Of a stretch of DNA of 64,000 bases, positions 43,624 to 52,047 are shown piece by piece. Below the pieces are notes generated by a model. The model was not told the origin of the DNA. It ran no database searches and worked only from the letters and a program-made list of their open reading frames with translations. The number at the start of each line of letters is the position of its first letter. Position 1 is the first letter of the stretch. The position numbers and the translations under genes were made by a program. The DNA comes from CBDIBC01 sp965276635 (GTDB lineage Bacteria > Actinomycetota > Acidimicrobiia > Acidimicrobiales > Palsa-688): assembly GCA_965276635.1 (NCBI GenBank), contig CBDIBC010000004.1, positions 62,001-126,000 of the forward strand, given 5' to 3'.

Positions 43624-45345
43624 ATGCCTATCCGCCACGTCGTCGTCGACGGTTCCAACATCGCTACGGAAGGTCGCAGCCTGCCGAGCTTGGCCCAGCT
43701 CGATCAGGCGGTGCGCGAGTTCCTCGGCGAGAACCCAGATGACACCGTCACCGTGGTGGTCGACGCGTCGTTCTCCCATCGCATCGATCCTTCGGAGGTG
43801 GACACCTTCGAGGAGGCCGAGGAGGCGGGGGAGGTGGTGTCACCGCCGGCCGGAGCCATCGGGCGGGGTGACGCGTTCCTGCTCCGCATCGCCGATCGGA
43901 TCGGTGCGACCGTGCTGTCGAACGACTCGTTCCAGGAGTTCCACGGCGAGCACGACTGGCTGTTCGAAAAGGGGCGGTTGATCGGAGGGAAGCCGGTCCC
44001 CGATGTGGGCTGGATCTTCACGCCGCGCACGCCGGTGCGGGGTCCGAAGAGCCGTGAGGCCGTCAAGGAGGCCAAGCGCCAGCGCCAGGACAAGCCGGCC
44101 CCCGATGCGGGAGCGACCGGGCTGGACCTGGCGGCCAAACGAGGACACGGTCGCGGCAAGAAGGTGGAGCGGGCCATCGCCACCGCGACCGAGGAGGCGG
44201 TGGCGCCCGACGACAACCGCCGTCGCCGGCGGCGACGGTCGGGTGAGCCCCCGGCGGAGCCGGTGAACGAGCCGCTGGCGTTCATCACCTTCATCGCCAA
44301 CCATCCCCTGGGGAGCGAGGTCGTCGGCACCGTCGACTCGTTCGCGTCGCACGGGGCGTTCATCGATGCCGACGGGGCCCGTTGCTACGTGCCGCTGTCG
44401 GGCATGGGTGAGCCGCCCCCGCGCAGCGCGCGCGAGGTGCTGGGCAAGAAGAGCGACGAGCACACCTTCGTGGTGCAGGCGCTGGACCCGTTGCGGCGAG
44501 GGGTCGAACTGGCGTTGCCCGGCTTCGCCCGGGTGGCCGGTCGCCCGACCGACGAGACGGTGGAGGCCGAGATCGAACCGCGTCGGGTGCAGGAGCCCGA
44601 TCCGGATGCTCCGGCGGTGGTACGGCGAGCTCGGGCCGGGAAGGCGCCGGCCAGGAAGGCGGCCACCGGCCGGCCGGCCGCCAGCCCGCCCAATTCGGAG
44701 GACGCGCCGGCGACGGCGGGGGACCGGCCAACCCCGAGGCCGAGGAAGGCGCTCGTCGAGAGCAGGTCCGCCGACCCCGCCGGCCCGGGCCCGTCGGTGC
44801 CGGCGCCGGAGCAACCGCCCGCGCCGGGGTCGGCAGCCAAGAAGGCGCCGCCCAGGAAGGCGCCCGCCAAGCAGGCAGCAGCCAAGCAGGTCACGGCTAA
44901 GCAGGTGCCGGCGAGGGCGGCGTCCGCCAAGGCGGCGTCCGCCAAGGCGGCGTCCGCCAAGGCGGTGGCCGGGAGAGCCGTGGTCGGGAGAGCCGTGGCC
45001 AAGAAGGCGGCGTCCGCCAAGGCGGCGTCCACCAAGGCGGCGTCCGCCAAGGCGGCGTCCACCAAGGCGGCGTCCGCGAAGGCCACGGCGGGGGAGAACG
45101 CGGCGACCGAGCGGTCGCCGGCCACGAAGGCACCGGCCAAGAAGGCACCGGCCAAGAAGGCACCGGCTGCGGAGCCGTCGGCGAAGAAGGTGTCCGCCCC
45201 AAGCGCCTCGGGACAGAAGGCATCGGGACAGAAGGCGGCCGCCGTGAAGCCACCGGCCAAGAAGGCAACACAGAAAGCGGCAACACCGAAGCCACCGGCC
45301 AAGCAGGCTCCGGCCAAGAAGGCGGCCGCCCGGCGGACCACCTAG
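43624..45345 (+). CDS. NYN ribonuclease domain + S1 RNA-binding domain + histone-H1-like tail
   Basis: A 573-residue fusion. Residues 1-150 are a PIN-like NYN/Zc3h12a-type nuclease: HVVVDGSNIATEGRS, DTVTVVVDASFSHRI, GRGDAFLLRIADRIGATVLSNDSFQEF, with Asp residues at the expected active-site positions. After a basic stretch, residues 215-305 form an S1-like domain (GSEVVGTVDSFASHGAFID, CYVPLSGMGEPPPRSAREVLGKK, VVQALDPLRRGVELAL). The remaining ~260 residues are a Lys/Ala/Pro-rich tail with ASAKA and APAKK units like histone H1 or mycobacterial nucleoid proteins. It may bind RNA or nucleoid and cut RNA. Between kgd and xth; no operon overlap. Confidence 0.8.
   Translation: MPIRHVVVDGSNIATEGRSLPSLAQLDQAVREFLGENPDDTVTVVVDASFSHRIDPSEVDTFEEAEEAGEVVSPPAGAIGRGDAFLLRIADRIGATVLSNDSFQEFHGEHDWLFEKGRLIGGKPVPDVGWIFTPRTPVRGPKSREAVKEAKRQRQDKPAPDAGATGLDLAAKRGHGRGKKVERAIATATEEAVAPDDNRRRRRRRSGEPPAEPVNEPLAFITFIANHPLGSEVVGTVDSFASHGAFIDADGARCYVPLSGMGEPPPRSAREVLGKKSDEHTFVVQALDPLRRGVELALPGFARVAGRPTDETVEAEIEPRRVQEPDPDAPAVVRRARAGKAPARKAATGRPAASPPNSEDAPATAGDRPTPRPRKALVESRSADPAGPGPSVPAPEQPPAPGSAAKKAPPRKAPAKQAAAKQVTAKQVPARAASAKAASAKAASAKAVAGRAVVGRAVAKKAASAKAASTKAASAKAASTKAASAKATAGENAATERSPATKAPAKKAPAKKAPAAEPSAKKVSAPSASGQKASGQKAAAVKPPAKKATQKAATPKPPAKQAPAKKAAARRTT
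44919..45085. repeat. 15-bp coding tandem repeats in the H1-like tail
   Basis: Runs of GCGGCGTCCGCCAAG and close variants (with ACC or GTG changes) encode AASAK/AASTK units. Interruptions by GTGGCCGGGAGAGCC-type segments split the array into blocks. The period preserves the frame; tail length may vary between strains. Confidence 0.85.
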
Positions 45346-45399
45346 ATCGAGGCCTCGTCCGGGTACGTCGCCGACCGTGGTCGGTACCATGTCGGCCGC

Positions 45400-46170
45400 A
45401 TGCGGATCGCTACCTGGAACGTGAACTCGCTGAAGGCCCGCCTCTCACGTGTCGAGGAGTGGCTGGCTTACGCCCGGCCGGACGTGCTCTGCCTGCAGGA
45501 GACGAAGCTGGCTGATGCCGCCTTCCCCCACATGGCCTTCTCGGCGTTGGGCTACGAGACGGCGCATCATGGCGACGGGCGCTGGAACGGGGTGGCCGTG
45601 GTGTCGCGGGTGGGCATCGACAGCGTGGTGAACGGCTTCGCCGAGGGTCTGGAGCCTGATCGTGACACCCGGCTGATCACGGCCCGCTGTGGCGGTGTCT
45701 CGGTGACGAGCGTCTACGTGCCGAACGGCCGCAGCCTCGACGACCCGCACTACCAGTACAAGCTGGAATGGTTGGGCCGGCTCCGGGACCATCTGGAGCG
45801 GGTGACCGACCCGGCGGAGGCGGCCGCGGTGTGCGGCGACTTCAACATCGCCCCCGATGACCGTGACGTGTGGGATCCGCAGGCGTTCGCCGGGAGCACG
45901 CATGTGAGCGACCCCGAGCGCCAGGCGCTCCGGGACCTGGAGGCATGGGGGTTGGTCGACGCCTTCCGCCGTCGGTACCCGGCCGATGGTCTCTACACCT
46001 ACTGGGACTACCGGGCGGGTGACTTCCATCAGCACCGGGGGATGCGCATCGATCTGGTGCTGATGACCGAGTCGTTAGCGGCCGGGTTGTCGTGGGCGGT
46101 CGTTGACCGCAACGCCCGCAAGGGCAAGCAGCCGTCGGATCATGCACCGCTCATCGTGGACGTGGCCTGA
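45400..46170 (+). CDS. xth: Exodeoxyribonuclease III family protein
   Basis: AP endonuclease/exonuclease III acting in base-excision repair. RIATWNVNSLKARL is the N-terminal metal motif, LCLQETKLADAAFP carries the Glu, SVYVPNGRSLDDPHYQYKLEW the Tyr/Asn block, CGDFNIAPDDRDVWDP the D-x-N site, and DYRAGDFHQHRGMRIDLVLMT and KQPSDHAPLIVDV the last Asp/His pair. ATG at 45400; 256 residues, full length. Confidence 0.93.
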   Translation: MRIATWNVNSLKARLSRVEEWLAYARPDVLCLQETKLADAAFPHMAFSALGYETAHHGDGRWNGVAVVSRVGIDSVVNGFAEGLEPDRDTRLITARCGGVSVTSVYVPNGRSLDDPHYQYKLEWLGRLRDHLERVTDPAEAAAVCGDFNIAPDDRDVWDPQAFAGSTHVSDPERQALRDLEAWGLVDAFRRRYPADGLYTYWDYRAGDFHQHRGMRIDLVLMTESLAAGLSWAVVDRNARKGKQPSDHAPLIVDVA

Positions 46171-46181
46171 TCCGTCCGTCC

Positions 46182-46215
46182 CGGGCGGTTCGGGACGCTA
46201 CGAGGGAACCGCCCG
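46182..46215. terminator. Bidirectional terminator-like stem-loop
   Basis: Arms CGGGCGGTTC (46182-46191) and GAACCGCCCG (46206-46215) are perfectly complementary with a 14-base loop, and flanking CCGTC/GACGG bases extend the stem with mismatches. It lies between the convergent xth and the conserved hypothetical gene ending at 46233. Confidence 0.6.
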
Positions 46216-46232
46216 ACCGACGGCCTGGTACG

Positions 46233-46661
46233 TCAGGCCCGGCGGCCGACGGTGATCAGCGGCCGGACGATGGCGTCACCCAGCAGTGACCACACCTCGG
46301 TCGTGTCCGGCACCCACTCGATGGGGAGGGGCAGCGCAGCCGAGCCGGCGCCGATCAACGGCCGGCGGGGCCGCGGCATCGATGCCCCGGCACTTCCACC
46401 GCGGCCTCGGTACATGATGAGGCCGGTGAGCGGGTCGGGTACGGCGTCGAGCGCAGCCAGGACGGCAGCGAGCTGGTGGAAGCGCTCCCAGTCGGACTCC
46501 TGTTCGAACGCCACCTCGAAGACGATGCCCCAGCTGTGCTGGTGCCACGACCAGTCGGTGGCGCCGGTTCCGAGGGCATGCTCGACCAGCGAATCACCAT
46601 GGGCCTCCGACCACAGCAGCGCGGCCGAGCTGCCGTCGAAGACCTCGATCGAGTACCACAT
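46233..46661 (-). CDS. Conserved hypothetical protein
   Basis: A 142-residue protein starting MWYSIEVFDGSSAALLWSEA. The middle is GATDWSWHQHSWGIVFEVAF, then WERFHQLAAVLAALDAVPDP, and YRGRGGSAG near the end of the conserved part, features I have seen in unnamed actinobacterial proteins. No signal peptide or membrane helix. ATG at 46661 fits the conserved start; longer frames add non-conserved residues. Function unknown. Confidence 0.7.
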   Translation of the reverse strand: MWYSIEVFDGSSAALLWSEAHGDSLVEHALGTGATDWSWHQHSWGIVFEVAFEQESDWERFHQLAAVLAALDAVPDPLTGLIMYRGRGGSAGASMPRPRRPLIGAGSAALPLPIEWVPDTTEVWSLLGDAIVRPLITVGRRA

Positions 46662-46713
46662 GCTCACGCTGCGAATCATAGGCGCGACGGACAGTACATA
46701 GCCAGGCCTTCCG

Positions 46714-48810
46714 TCACGCAATCGCGGAACGAGCCGCGACCAGCGACAGCAACGTCGTCCCGTAGCGAGCCACCTTCACCGGTCCCAGGCCGGGAACCGC
46801 CAGCAGCTCGTCGATGGTGGTGGGGTGCAGTGAGGCCAGCGCTTCGAGGCTGCGGTCGTGCAGGATGACGTGGGCCGGGACCCCGGATCCCCGGGCCACG
46901 CCCGCCCGCCAGCTGGTGAGCGACGCCACCGTGGCGCCGTCCGCCACGGCCAATCGGCTGCCACCCGACCGGCTGCCACCCGACCGGCCGTCCCCGGCCC
47001 GGCTGCCTTGGCGGTGCCGGGGGGCGCCCTCCCGCAGGCGCCGGCGCTGCTCGGCCAAGCGGGCGCGCCATGCTTCGGCATCGATGCGCAGTTCGTCCTC
47101 GATCGGCGGGACCCCGGGGATGGCGGCCAGCCACGGGGAGGGCTCCCGCACGACGGCACGAGCGCCGAAGGTGCGGGTCTGGGACCACGAGCAGCGCAGC
47201 TCGCGTTCTGCTCGGGTCATCGCCACGTAGAGGAGCCGCCGCTCCTCTGCCTCGGCGTCCGCCGTGGTGGCGTGGCCGATGGGCACCAGGCCCTGCTCCA
47301 GACCACACAACCAGACCGCGGTCCACTCCAGCCCCTTGGCCCGATGGAAGCTGCAGACGGTCACGCTGTCGACGGTGGCGGCGCCCACCGGCTCCAGGCC
47401 ACCGGCCGTCGGCAGCCACGCCAGCAGCCCGTCGACCCGGCCGGTCGGCTCCAGCTCCACGTACGTGCGGCTCAGGCGAGCGACCGCGGTCAACGCCGCC
47501 GCCCGGCCGCCGTCGTCGGCCGGTCCTGCGGCTTCGACGGCCTGGGCGGCGGCCTGCTCGAGATCCACCGCAGCCACCTGCGCGGCCCGGGCACCGTCGC
47601 GGCCGAGGGCATCCAGCGCGGCCTTGACGGTGGGGTGGTCGACGACGGCCCCGGCGCCCGGGGCCCGGAAGGGAACGCCCGCACACTGCAACGACCCGAT
47701 GATCACGGGCACCTGAGCGTTCGTCCTGACCAGGACGGCCATCCGGCTCCATGGGATGCCGCGCTCGTGCGCGTCGCGCAGTCCCAGGGCCACGGCGGCC
47801 GCCTCGCCCGCCTCCGAGGGGAACGGGCGGACAATGGGCGCCGGCCCCGGTGGCCGCGCCGAACGCAGCCGCCCGCCGCCCCCGATGACGGCGTCGGCGG
47901 CGGCCACGATCTCGGGGCTGCACCGGTGGTTGTCGTCCAGGCGGACGACCGTGGCGCCGGGCCAGTGGTCGCCGAAGTGATCGAGCAGGGTGGGGTCTGC
48001 GCCGTTCCAACCGTAGATGGCCTGGTTCGGGTCGCCCACCACGCACAGGTCGGCGCCATCCCCCAGCCAGCCGCGCAGGAGGCGGTGCTGGAGGGGGTTG
48101 ACATCCTGGAACTCGTCGACGTAGATGTGCCGCCACCGCCACCGCTGGGCGGCAGCGAGCTCCGGGTCCGACTCGAGGGCGTCGGCCATGGCCGCCAGCA
48201 GGTCGTCGAAGTCCACCACGCCCCGGCGTCGCTTCTCGTGCTCGTAGCGCTGGTAGAGCGCGGCCAGCTCCGCGGCCGGCACCGGCAGGCGGCGTCCGGT
48301 CGGGGTGGTGACCGCCTCGAACTGATCGGGCACCACGTCGCGGGCCTTGGCCCACTCGATGTGTCCGGCCAGCTCGCTGACGGGCACCCCGGCCGTGGCC
48401 GGGCGGGCTGCGGCGAGCGGTCCGAGGAGCCGCAGCCTGCGGTGGAGCAGCACCGGGGCGGTGCGGCCCCGGTCCGCCCACCACCGGCGCAGCTGGGCGG
48501 CGGCGATGGCGTGGAAGGTCCCCGCGGCCGCGTGGTCGCGGACTCCGACGCCCTGCAGCCGGTCGCGCAGCTCACCGGCGGCCTTGCGCGTGAACGTGAG
48601 CACCAGCGTGTGGCCGGGGGCGGCGCTGCCCGTGTGCGCCCGGTACGCCACTCGCCGGGTCAGGACCCGGGTCTTGCCGGCCCCGGCCGCGGCGAGCACG
48701 CACAGGGGCGCGGCCTCTGTGGTGACCGCCCGGCGCTGGGCGGCGGAGAGATCTGCGAGCAGACGGTGCCCCTCGTCGGTCGCATCGGCAGCGGGAGGCA
48801 CCGGCACCAC
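46714..48810 (-). CDS. uvrD2: ATP-dependent DNA helicase UvrD2
   Basis: Superfamily I 3'-5' DNA helicase for repair and recombination. LSAAQRRAVTTEAAPLCVLAAAGAGKTRVLTRRV contains the Walker A; FTRKAAGELRDRL motif Ia; HIYVDEFQDVNPLQHRLL the Walker B; GDPNQAIYGWNGAD motif III; VCSFHRAKGLEWTAVWL motif V; EERRLLYVAMTRAERELRCSW motif VI. The C-terminal HRDC (PAHVILHDRSLEALASLHP and LLAVPGLGPVKVARYG) marks UvrD2. The first plausible start is GTG 48810; the frame is open to 49014 through a 15-bp repeat array, but those residues (SGTSV units) look non-genic. Confidence 0.92.
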   Translation of the reverse strand: MVPVPPAADATDEGHRLLADLSAAQRRAVTTEAAPLCVLAAAGAGKTRVLTRRVAYRAHTGSAAPGHTLVLTFTRKAAGELRDRLQGVGVRDHAAAGTFHAIAAAQLRRWWADRGRTAPVLLHRRLRLLGPLAAARPATAGVPVSELAGHIEWAKARDVVPDQFEAVTTPTGRRLPVPAAELAALYQRYEHEKRRRGVVDFDDLLAAMADALESDPELAAAQRWRWRHIYVDEFQDVNPLQHRLLRGWLGDGADLCVVGDPNQAIYGWNGADPTLLDHFGDHWPGATVVRLDDNHRCSPEIVAAADAVIGGGGRLRSARPPGPAPIVRPFPSEAGEAAAVALGLRDAHERGIPWSRMAVLVRTNAQVPVIIGSLQCAGVPFRAPGAGAVVDHPTVKAALDALGRDGARAAQVAAVDLEQAAAQAVEAAGPADDGGRAAALTAVARLSRTYVELEPTGRVDGLLAWLPTAGGLEPVGAATVDSVTVCSFHRAKGLEWTAVWLCGLEQGLVPIGHATTADAEAEERRLLYVAMTRAERELRCSWSQTRTFGARAVVREPSPWLAAIPGVPPIEDELRIDAEAWRARLAEQRRRLREGAPRHRQGSRAGDGRSGGSRSGGSRLAVADGATVASLTSWRAGVARGSGVPAHVILHDRSLEALASLHPTTIDELLAVPGLGPVKVARYGTTLLSLVAARSAIA

Positions 48811-48859
48811 GTTAGGAACGAGGTGTGACAGCGGTGGTGGATGCCGGTGCCTAGGGACC

Positions 48860-48904
48860 GATGTTCCAGAGACGGACGTTCCAGAGACGGACGTTCCAGA
48901 GACG
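48860..48904. repeat. 15-bp tandem repeat, three copies
   Basis: Three units of GACGTTCCAGAGACG (the first with one change) lie in the divergent gap between uvrD2 and the PH-domain gene, about 50-95 bases upstream of the helicase start. The rest of the gap 48811-49091 shows no other feature. Confidence 0.85.
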
Positions 48905-49091
48905 AAGGCACCGGTTGCGCGCCAGCGGGCGATCCCCCCGAACCGCGCCAGGCGGCGCAGCAACCGGGTACCTTCAACGAGCCAGAGTGTGCTCCTTCCC
49001 TGGCCCGGAGTCAAGGCTGATGTGGACGCCGGCTCCGACAGCCCTGTCGGCCTGCTCAGCGGTGGTCGCCGAATTAGCGTGCTCGGGCATC

Positions 49092-49694
49092 ATGGCGTTT
49101 CCGTCGAGGCTGTTGAACCCCGGTGAAGAGGTGATCCTCGACGTCCGCCCCCACTGGTGGTACCTGGCCGGCCCGGTGGTGATCTCGGTCCTGGTGCTGG
49201 CCGGGGCGGCGACTGCGGGGATCCTGCGCGCCGCAGCCGCGCTGGATTGGATCGTGGTGGCGGTGCTGGCCGTCTCGCTGCTGTGGCTTGTCGCCCGCTA
49301 CCTACGGTGGTCCACGACCCGGCTGCTCGTGACCACGACCCGCCTGATCCACCGGCGGGGCCTGGTGTCGCGGACGGGTCGGGAGATACCCCTGGAGCAG
49401 CTGAGCGATGTGAGCTACCGCCAGAGCGTGATCCAGCGCGTCCTGGGCGCAGGTGATCTGCGCCTGGAGTCGGCAGGCCGGGACAGCGCCGAGGTCTTCA
49501 GCTGGCTGCCGCACCCGGGCTTGTTGCAGAACGAGATCTATCGGCAGATCGAAGCCGACCGCAGCCGGTTCGGAGCCGGGCCCGGCCTGTCGCTCGCCGA
49601 GCAGTTGGAGAAGCTGGACGAGCTACGCCGTCGTGGCGTGCTGACCCCCGACGAGTTCGACGCACAGAAGGCCCGGCTGCTTGGCTGGCCCTGA
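49092..49694 (+). CDS. PH-domain (bPH2) and SHOCT-domain membrane protein
   Basis: A 200-residue protein. Two hydrophobic helices (WYLAGPVVISVLVLAGAATAG and WIVVAVLAVSLLWLVARY) follow a short head, then a bacterial PH domain with TTTRLIHRRGLVSRTGREIPLEQLSDVSYRQSVIQRVLGAGDLRLES-type text. The C-terminal SHOCT motif is LAEQLEKLDELRRRGVLTPDEFDAQKARLL. Membrane-associated, role unknown. ATG at 49092. Its last 14 bases overlap the longer form of the next gene. Confidence 0.85.
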   Translation: MAFPSRLLNPGEEVILDVRPHWWYLAGPVVISVLVLAGAATAGILRAAAALDWIVVAVLAVSLLWLVARYLRWSTTRLLVTTTRLIHRRGLVSRTGREIPLEQLSDVSYRQSVIQRVLGAGDLRLESAGRDSAEVFSWLPHPGLLQNEIYRQIEADRSRFGAGPGLSLAEQLEKLDELRRRGVLTPDEFDAQKARLLGWP

Positions 49695-50421
49695 GCCTGC
49701 CGCCAGGGCCCGGGTCGTGGCCAACACGCCGAGAGTGGTCAGCCTGGTCCCCTCCGTCACCGAGACGCTCCTGGCCTGGGACGTCCGACCCGTCGCCGTG
49801 ACCCGCTTCTGCGAGCAGCCGGAGCTCCCCGCCGTCGGCGGGACCAAGAACCCTGATCTGGCGGCCATCGTCGCCCTGGCGCCCGACCTGGTGGTCGTCG
49901 ATCGCGAGGAGAACCGCCGTGAGGACGCCGAGGCGCTCGCTGCGGCCGGGGTCGCCGTCCATGTGCTCCACGTTCGCTCCGTGGCCGACGTCGGGCCGGC
50001 GCTCGCTGGCCTGGCCGCCGCCATCGGCGTGGAGGCGGCGTCGCCATCCGAGGGGCTTCGGGACGGTGTGCCGCCACCCGAGCTTCCCTTGCGGGTCTGG
50101 GTGCCGATCTGGCGTCGACCGTGGATGACGATCAACGCCGAGACCTACGGGGCGTCGATCCTCGCCACTGCCCACTTTGCCAACGTCTTCGACGATGCGT
50201 CCGATCCCTATCCGACCGTGGAGCTGGCCGACGTCATCGCCCGTCGCCCCCAACGGGTGCTGGCTCCCTCGGAGCCCTATGCCTTCGTCGAGCGGCACCG
50301 CCGGGAGCTCGAGCAGGTCGCACCAGTCACCTTCGTCGACGGCAAGGACCTGTTCTGGTGGGGGGCGCGCACCCCTGGTGCCCTCCGACGCCTCGGGGTG
50401 CTCGGCCGCCAGCTGGCGTGA
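49681..50421 (+). CDS. Helical-backbone metal/cobalamin receptor-like protein
   Basis: A 246-residue protein of the class III periplasmic-binding fold (BtuF/FhuD). PRVVSLVPSVTETLLAWDVRP is the typical start, then LAAIVALAPDLVVVDREENRREDAEAL and TINAETYGASILATAHFANVF. It lacks a signal peptide or lipobox, so it may act in the cytosol or be a lineage-specific derivative rather than a classical receptor. TTG at 49681 overlaps the PH-domain gene; GTG at 49717 (MANTPRVVSL) is an equally possible start. The ligand (B12, heme or siderophore) is not determinable. Confidence 0.75.
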   Translation: MAGPEPAARARVVANTPRVVSLVPSVTETLLAWDVRPVAVTRFCEQPELPAVGGTKNPDLAAIVALAPDLVVVDREENRREDAEALAAAGVAVHVLHVRSVADVGPALAGLAAAIGVEAASPSEGLRDGVPPPELPLRVWVPIWRRPWMTINAETYGASILATAHFANVFDDASDPYPTVELADVIARRPQRVLAPSEPYAFVERHRRELEQVAPVTFVDGKDLFWWGARTPGALRRLGVLGRQLA

Positions 50422-50502
50422 CTCGGAGCCGGGTGGATTTGCGGTGCCGCCCGCGGCCACGGAGACTCCCCGGACGGACAGGTCTTCGGGAGGGATTGTT
50501 CC

Positions 50503-51657
50503 ATGGCTGGACCGCTGCACGGGTACCGGATCGTCGAGCTGGTGGGTCTGGGACCGGCCCCGTTCGCCGGCATGATGTTCGCCGACATGGGTGCCGAGGT
50601 CATCCGCGTCGATCGGGCAGGGAACGTGCGGGCCGGCGCCGAGCGTCCCCGCACAGACGTCCTGGCCCGCAACCGCCAGTCCATCGCCGTCGATCTCAAG
50701 CACCCCGATGGTCGCGACGCCGTCTTGCGTCTGGTGGAGTCGGCCGACGCGCTCATCGAGGGCTTCCGGCCCGGCGTCACCGAGCGTCTCGGTATCGGTC
50801 CTGACGATTGCATGGCCCGTAACCCCCGGCTGGTCTACGGACGCATGACGGGGTGGGGCCAGGAGGGCCCCTATGCCCGGGCGGCCGGTCACGACATCAA
50901 CTACATCGCCCTCTCGGGCGCCCTGGCGATGGTGGCCAGGAAAGGCGAGCGCCCCGTCCCGCCGGTGAACCTGATCGGCGACTTCGGAGGCGGCGGGATG
51001 TTCCTGGCCTTCGGCGTGGTCTGCGGGATCCTGGAGGCCGCTCGCTCCGGCCAGGGCCAGATCGTCGACGCGGCGATGGTGGACGGCTCGGCGGTGCTGG
51101 CCAGCATGATCTGGGGGCTGAGATCCTCCGGCGGGTGGGGGGCGCCGGGCACGAACCTGCTCGACACCGGGGCCTGGTTCTACGACGCCTACGAGACCGC
51201 CGACGGGCGATATGTGGCCGTTGGCGCCATCGAGACGCAGTTCCTGGCCGAGATGACCGCCCGCACCGGGCTGGACGACGACGTCGACGGCGGCGGACCG
51301 CTCCCCGCCCAGATGGACCAGTCCACCTGGCCGGCGATGAAGGACCGGATGGTCGCCCTGATCCGGACCAAGACCCGTGACGAGTGGTGCGCCCTCCTGG
51401 AGGGCAGCGACGCCTGCTTCGCCCCGGTGCTCGGGATGGACGAGGTGCCAGGCCACCCGCACATGGCGGCGCGAGGGACCTTCCTGGACCTCGACGGCGT
51501 CACCCAGCCGGCACCCGCACCCCGCTTCAGCCGGACCCCCGGCGCGGTGGAGCGTCCACCAGCCCTCCCCGGCGAGCACACCGACGCCGTGCTGGCGTCA
51601 CTTGGCTACGGCGACGACGAGATCGCCCGATTGCGCGACGCCGGTGCCGTCAGGTGA
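50503..51657 (+). CDS. Alpha-methylacyl-CoA racemase-like CaiB/BaiF CoA-transferase family
   Basis: Family III CoA-transferase fold, 384 residues. GYRIVELVGLGPAPFAGMMFADMGAEVIRVDRAG opens the family; LIEGFRPGVTERLGIGPDDC, then GWGQEGPYARAAGHDINYIALSGAL, which in racemases holds the catalytic His/Asp, and DAAMVDGSAVLASMIWGL follow. The GHDINY block favours racemase over CoA transferase, for branched-chain or bile-acid-like acyl-CoA. ATG at 50503. Its end overlaps the convergent AsnC-type gene by 8 bases. Confidence 0.88.
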   Translation: MAGPLHGYRIVELVGLGPAPFAGMMFADMGAEVIRVDRAGNVRAGAERPRTDVLARNRQSIAVDLKHPDGRDAVLRLVESADALIEGFRPGVTERLGIGPDDCMARNPRLVYGRMTGWGQEGPYARAAGHDINYIALSGALAMVARKGERPVPPVNLIGDFGGGGMFLAFGVVCGILEAARSGQGQIVDAAMVDGSAVLASMIWGLRSSGGWGAPGTNLLDTGAWFYDAYETADGRYVAVGAIETQFLAEMTARTGLDDDVDGGGPLPAQMDQSTWPAMKDRMVALIRTKTRDEWCALLEGSDACFAPVLGMDEVPGHPHMAARGTFLDLDGVTQPAPAPRFSRTPGAVERPPALPGEHTDAVLASLGYGDDEIARLRDAGAVR

Positions 51658-51889
51658 GGCGGACGACCGGGCAGGTCAGGGTGCGGGTGATCCCCTCCAG
51701 GAGCTGCACCCGGCTCAGCACCATCTGAGCCAGCTCGTCGAGGGAGTCGGCCTCGGCCCGTACGATCACGTCGTAGTTCCCGGTGACGTCGTCGGCGGCC
51801 ACCACCCCGGCGATCTCACGAACCGTTCGGGCGACGGAGGCCGCGTGGCCCACCTCCGTCTGGATCAGCACGTAGGCGCTGACCGTCAT
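51650..51889 (-). CDS. Lrp/AsnC ligand-binding (RAM) domain protein, stand-alone
   Basis: A 79-residue RAM domain without a DNA-binding domain. AYVLIQTEVGHAASVARTVREI, GVVAADDVTGNYDVIVRAEADSLDELAQMVL and LLEGITRTLTCPVV follow the alpha/beta pattern of Lrp ligand domains. Single-domain versions occur in actinobacteria and may bind amino acids. ATG at 51889 lies next to a 15-bp repeat array. Confidence 0.8.
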   Translation of the reverse strand: MTVSAYVLIQTEVGHAASVARTVREIAGVVAADDVTGNYDVIVRAEADSLDELAQMVLSRVQLLEGITRTLTCPVVRLT

Positions 51890-51890
51890 G

Positions 51891-51964
51891 GTGTGGCTGG
51901 CGTCGGTGTGGCTGGCGTCGGTGTGGCGGCGTCGGTGTGGCTGGCGTCGGTGGGGCTGGCGTCG
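51891..51964. repeat. 15-bp tandem repeat, five copies
   Basis: Units of GTGTGGCTGGCGTCG, one shortened by a base and one with a single change, directly upstream of the AsnC-type gene start and downstream of pckG on the same strand. It may include the ribosome binding region of the small gene. Confidence 0.85.
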
Positions 51965-52047
51965 GTGTCGCAGTCATGGTCGTCTCCCTGGCCGGGCTGA
52001 TGCTACTGCTGGCCGGGGATCGACGCCCCAGGCGTCGACCGACCCGA

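Noticed and set aside
48811..49014. Extended N-terminus of UvrD2 with three SGTSV units
   Set aside because: It starts with TTG, comes from a 15-bp array and adds text not seen in UvrD2 proteins; a start near 48810 is adequate.
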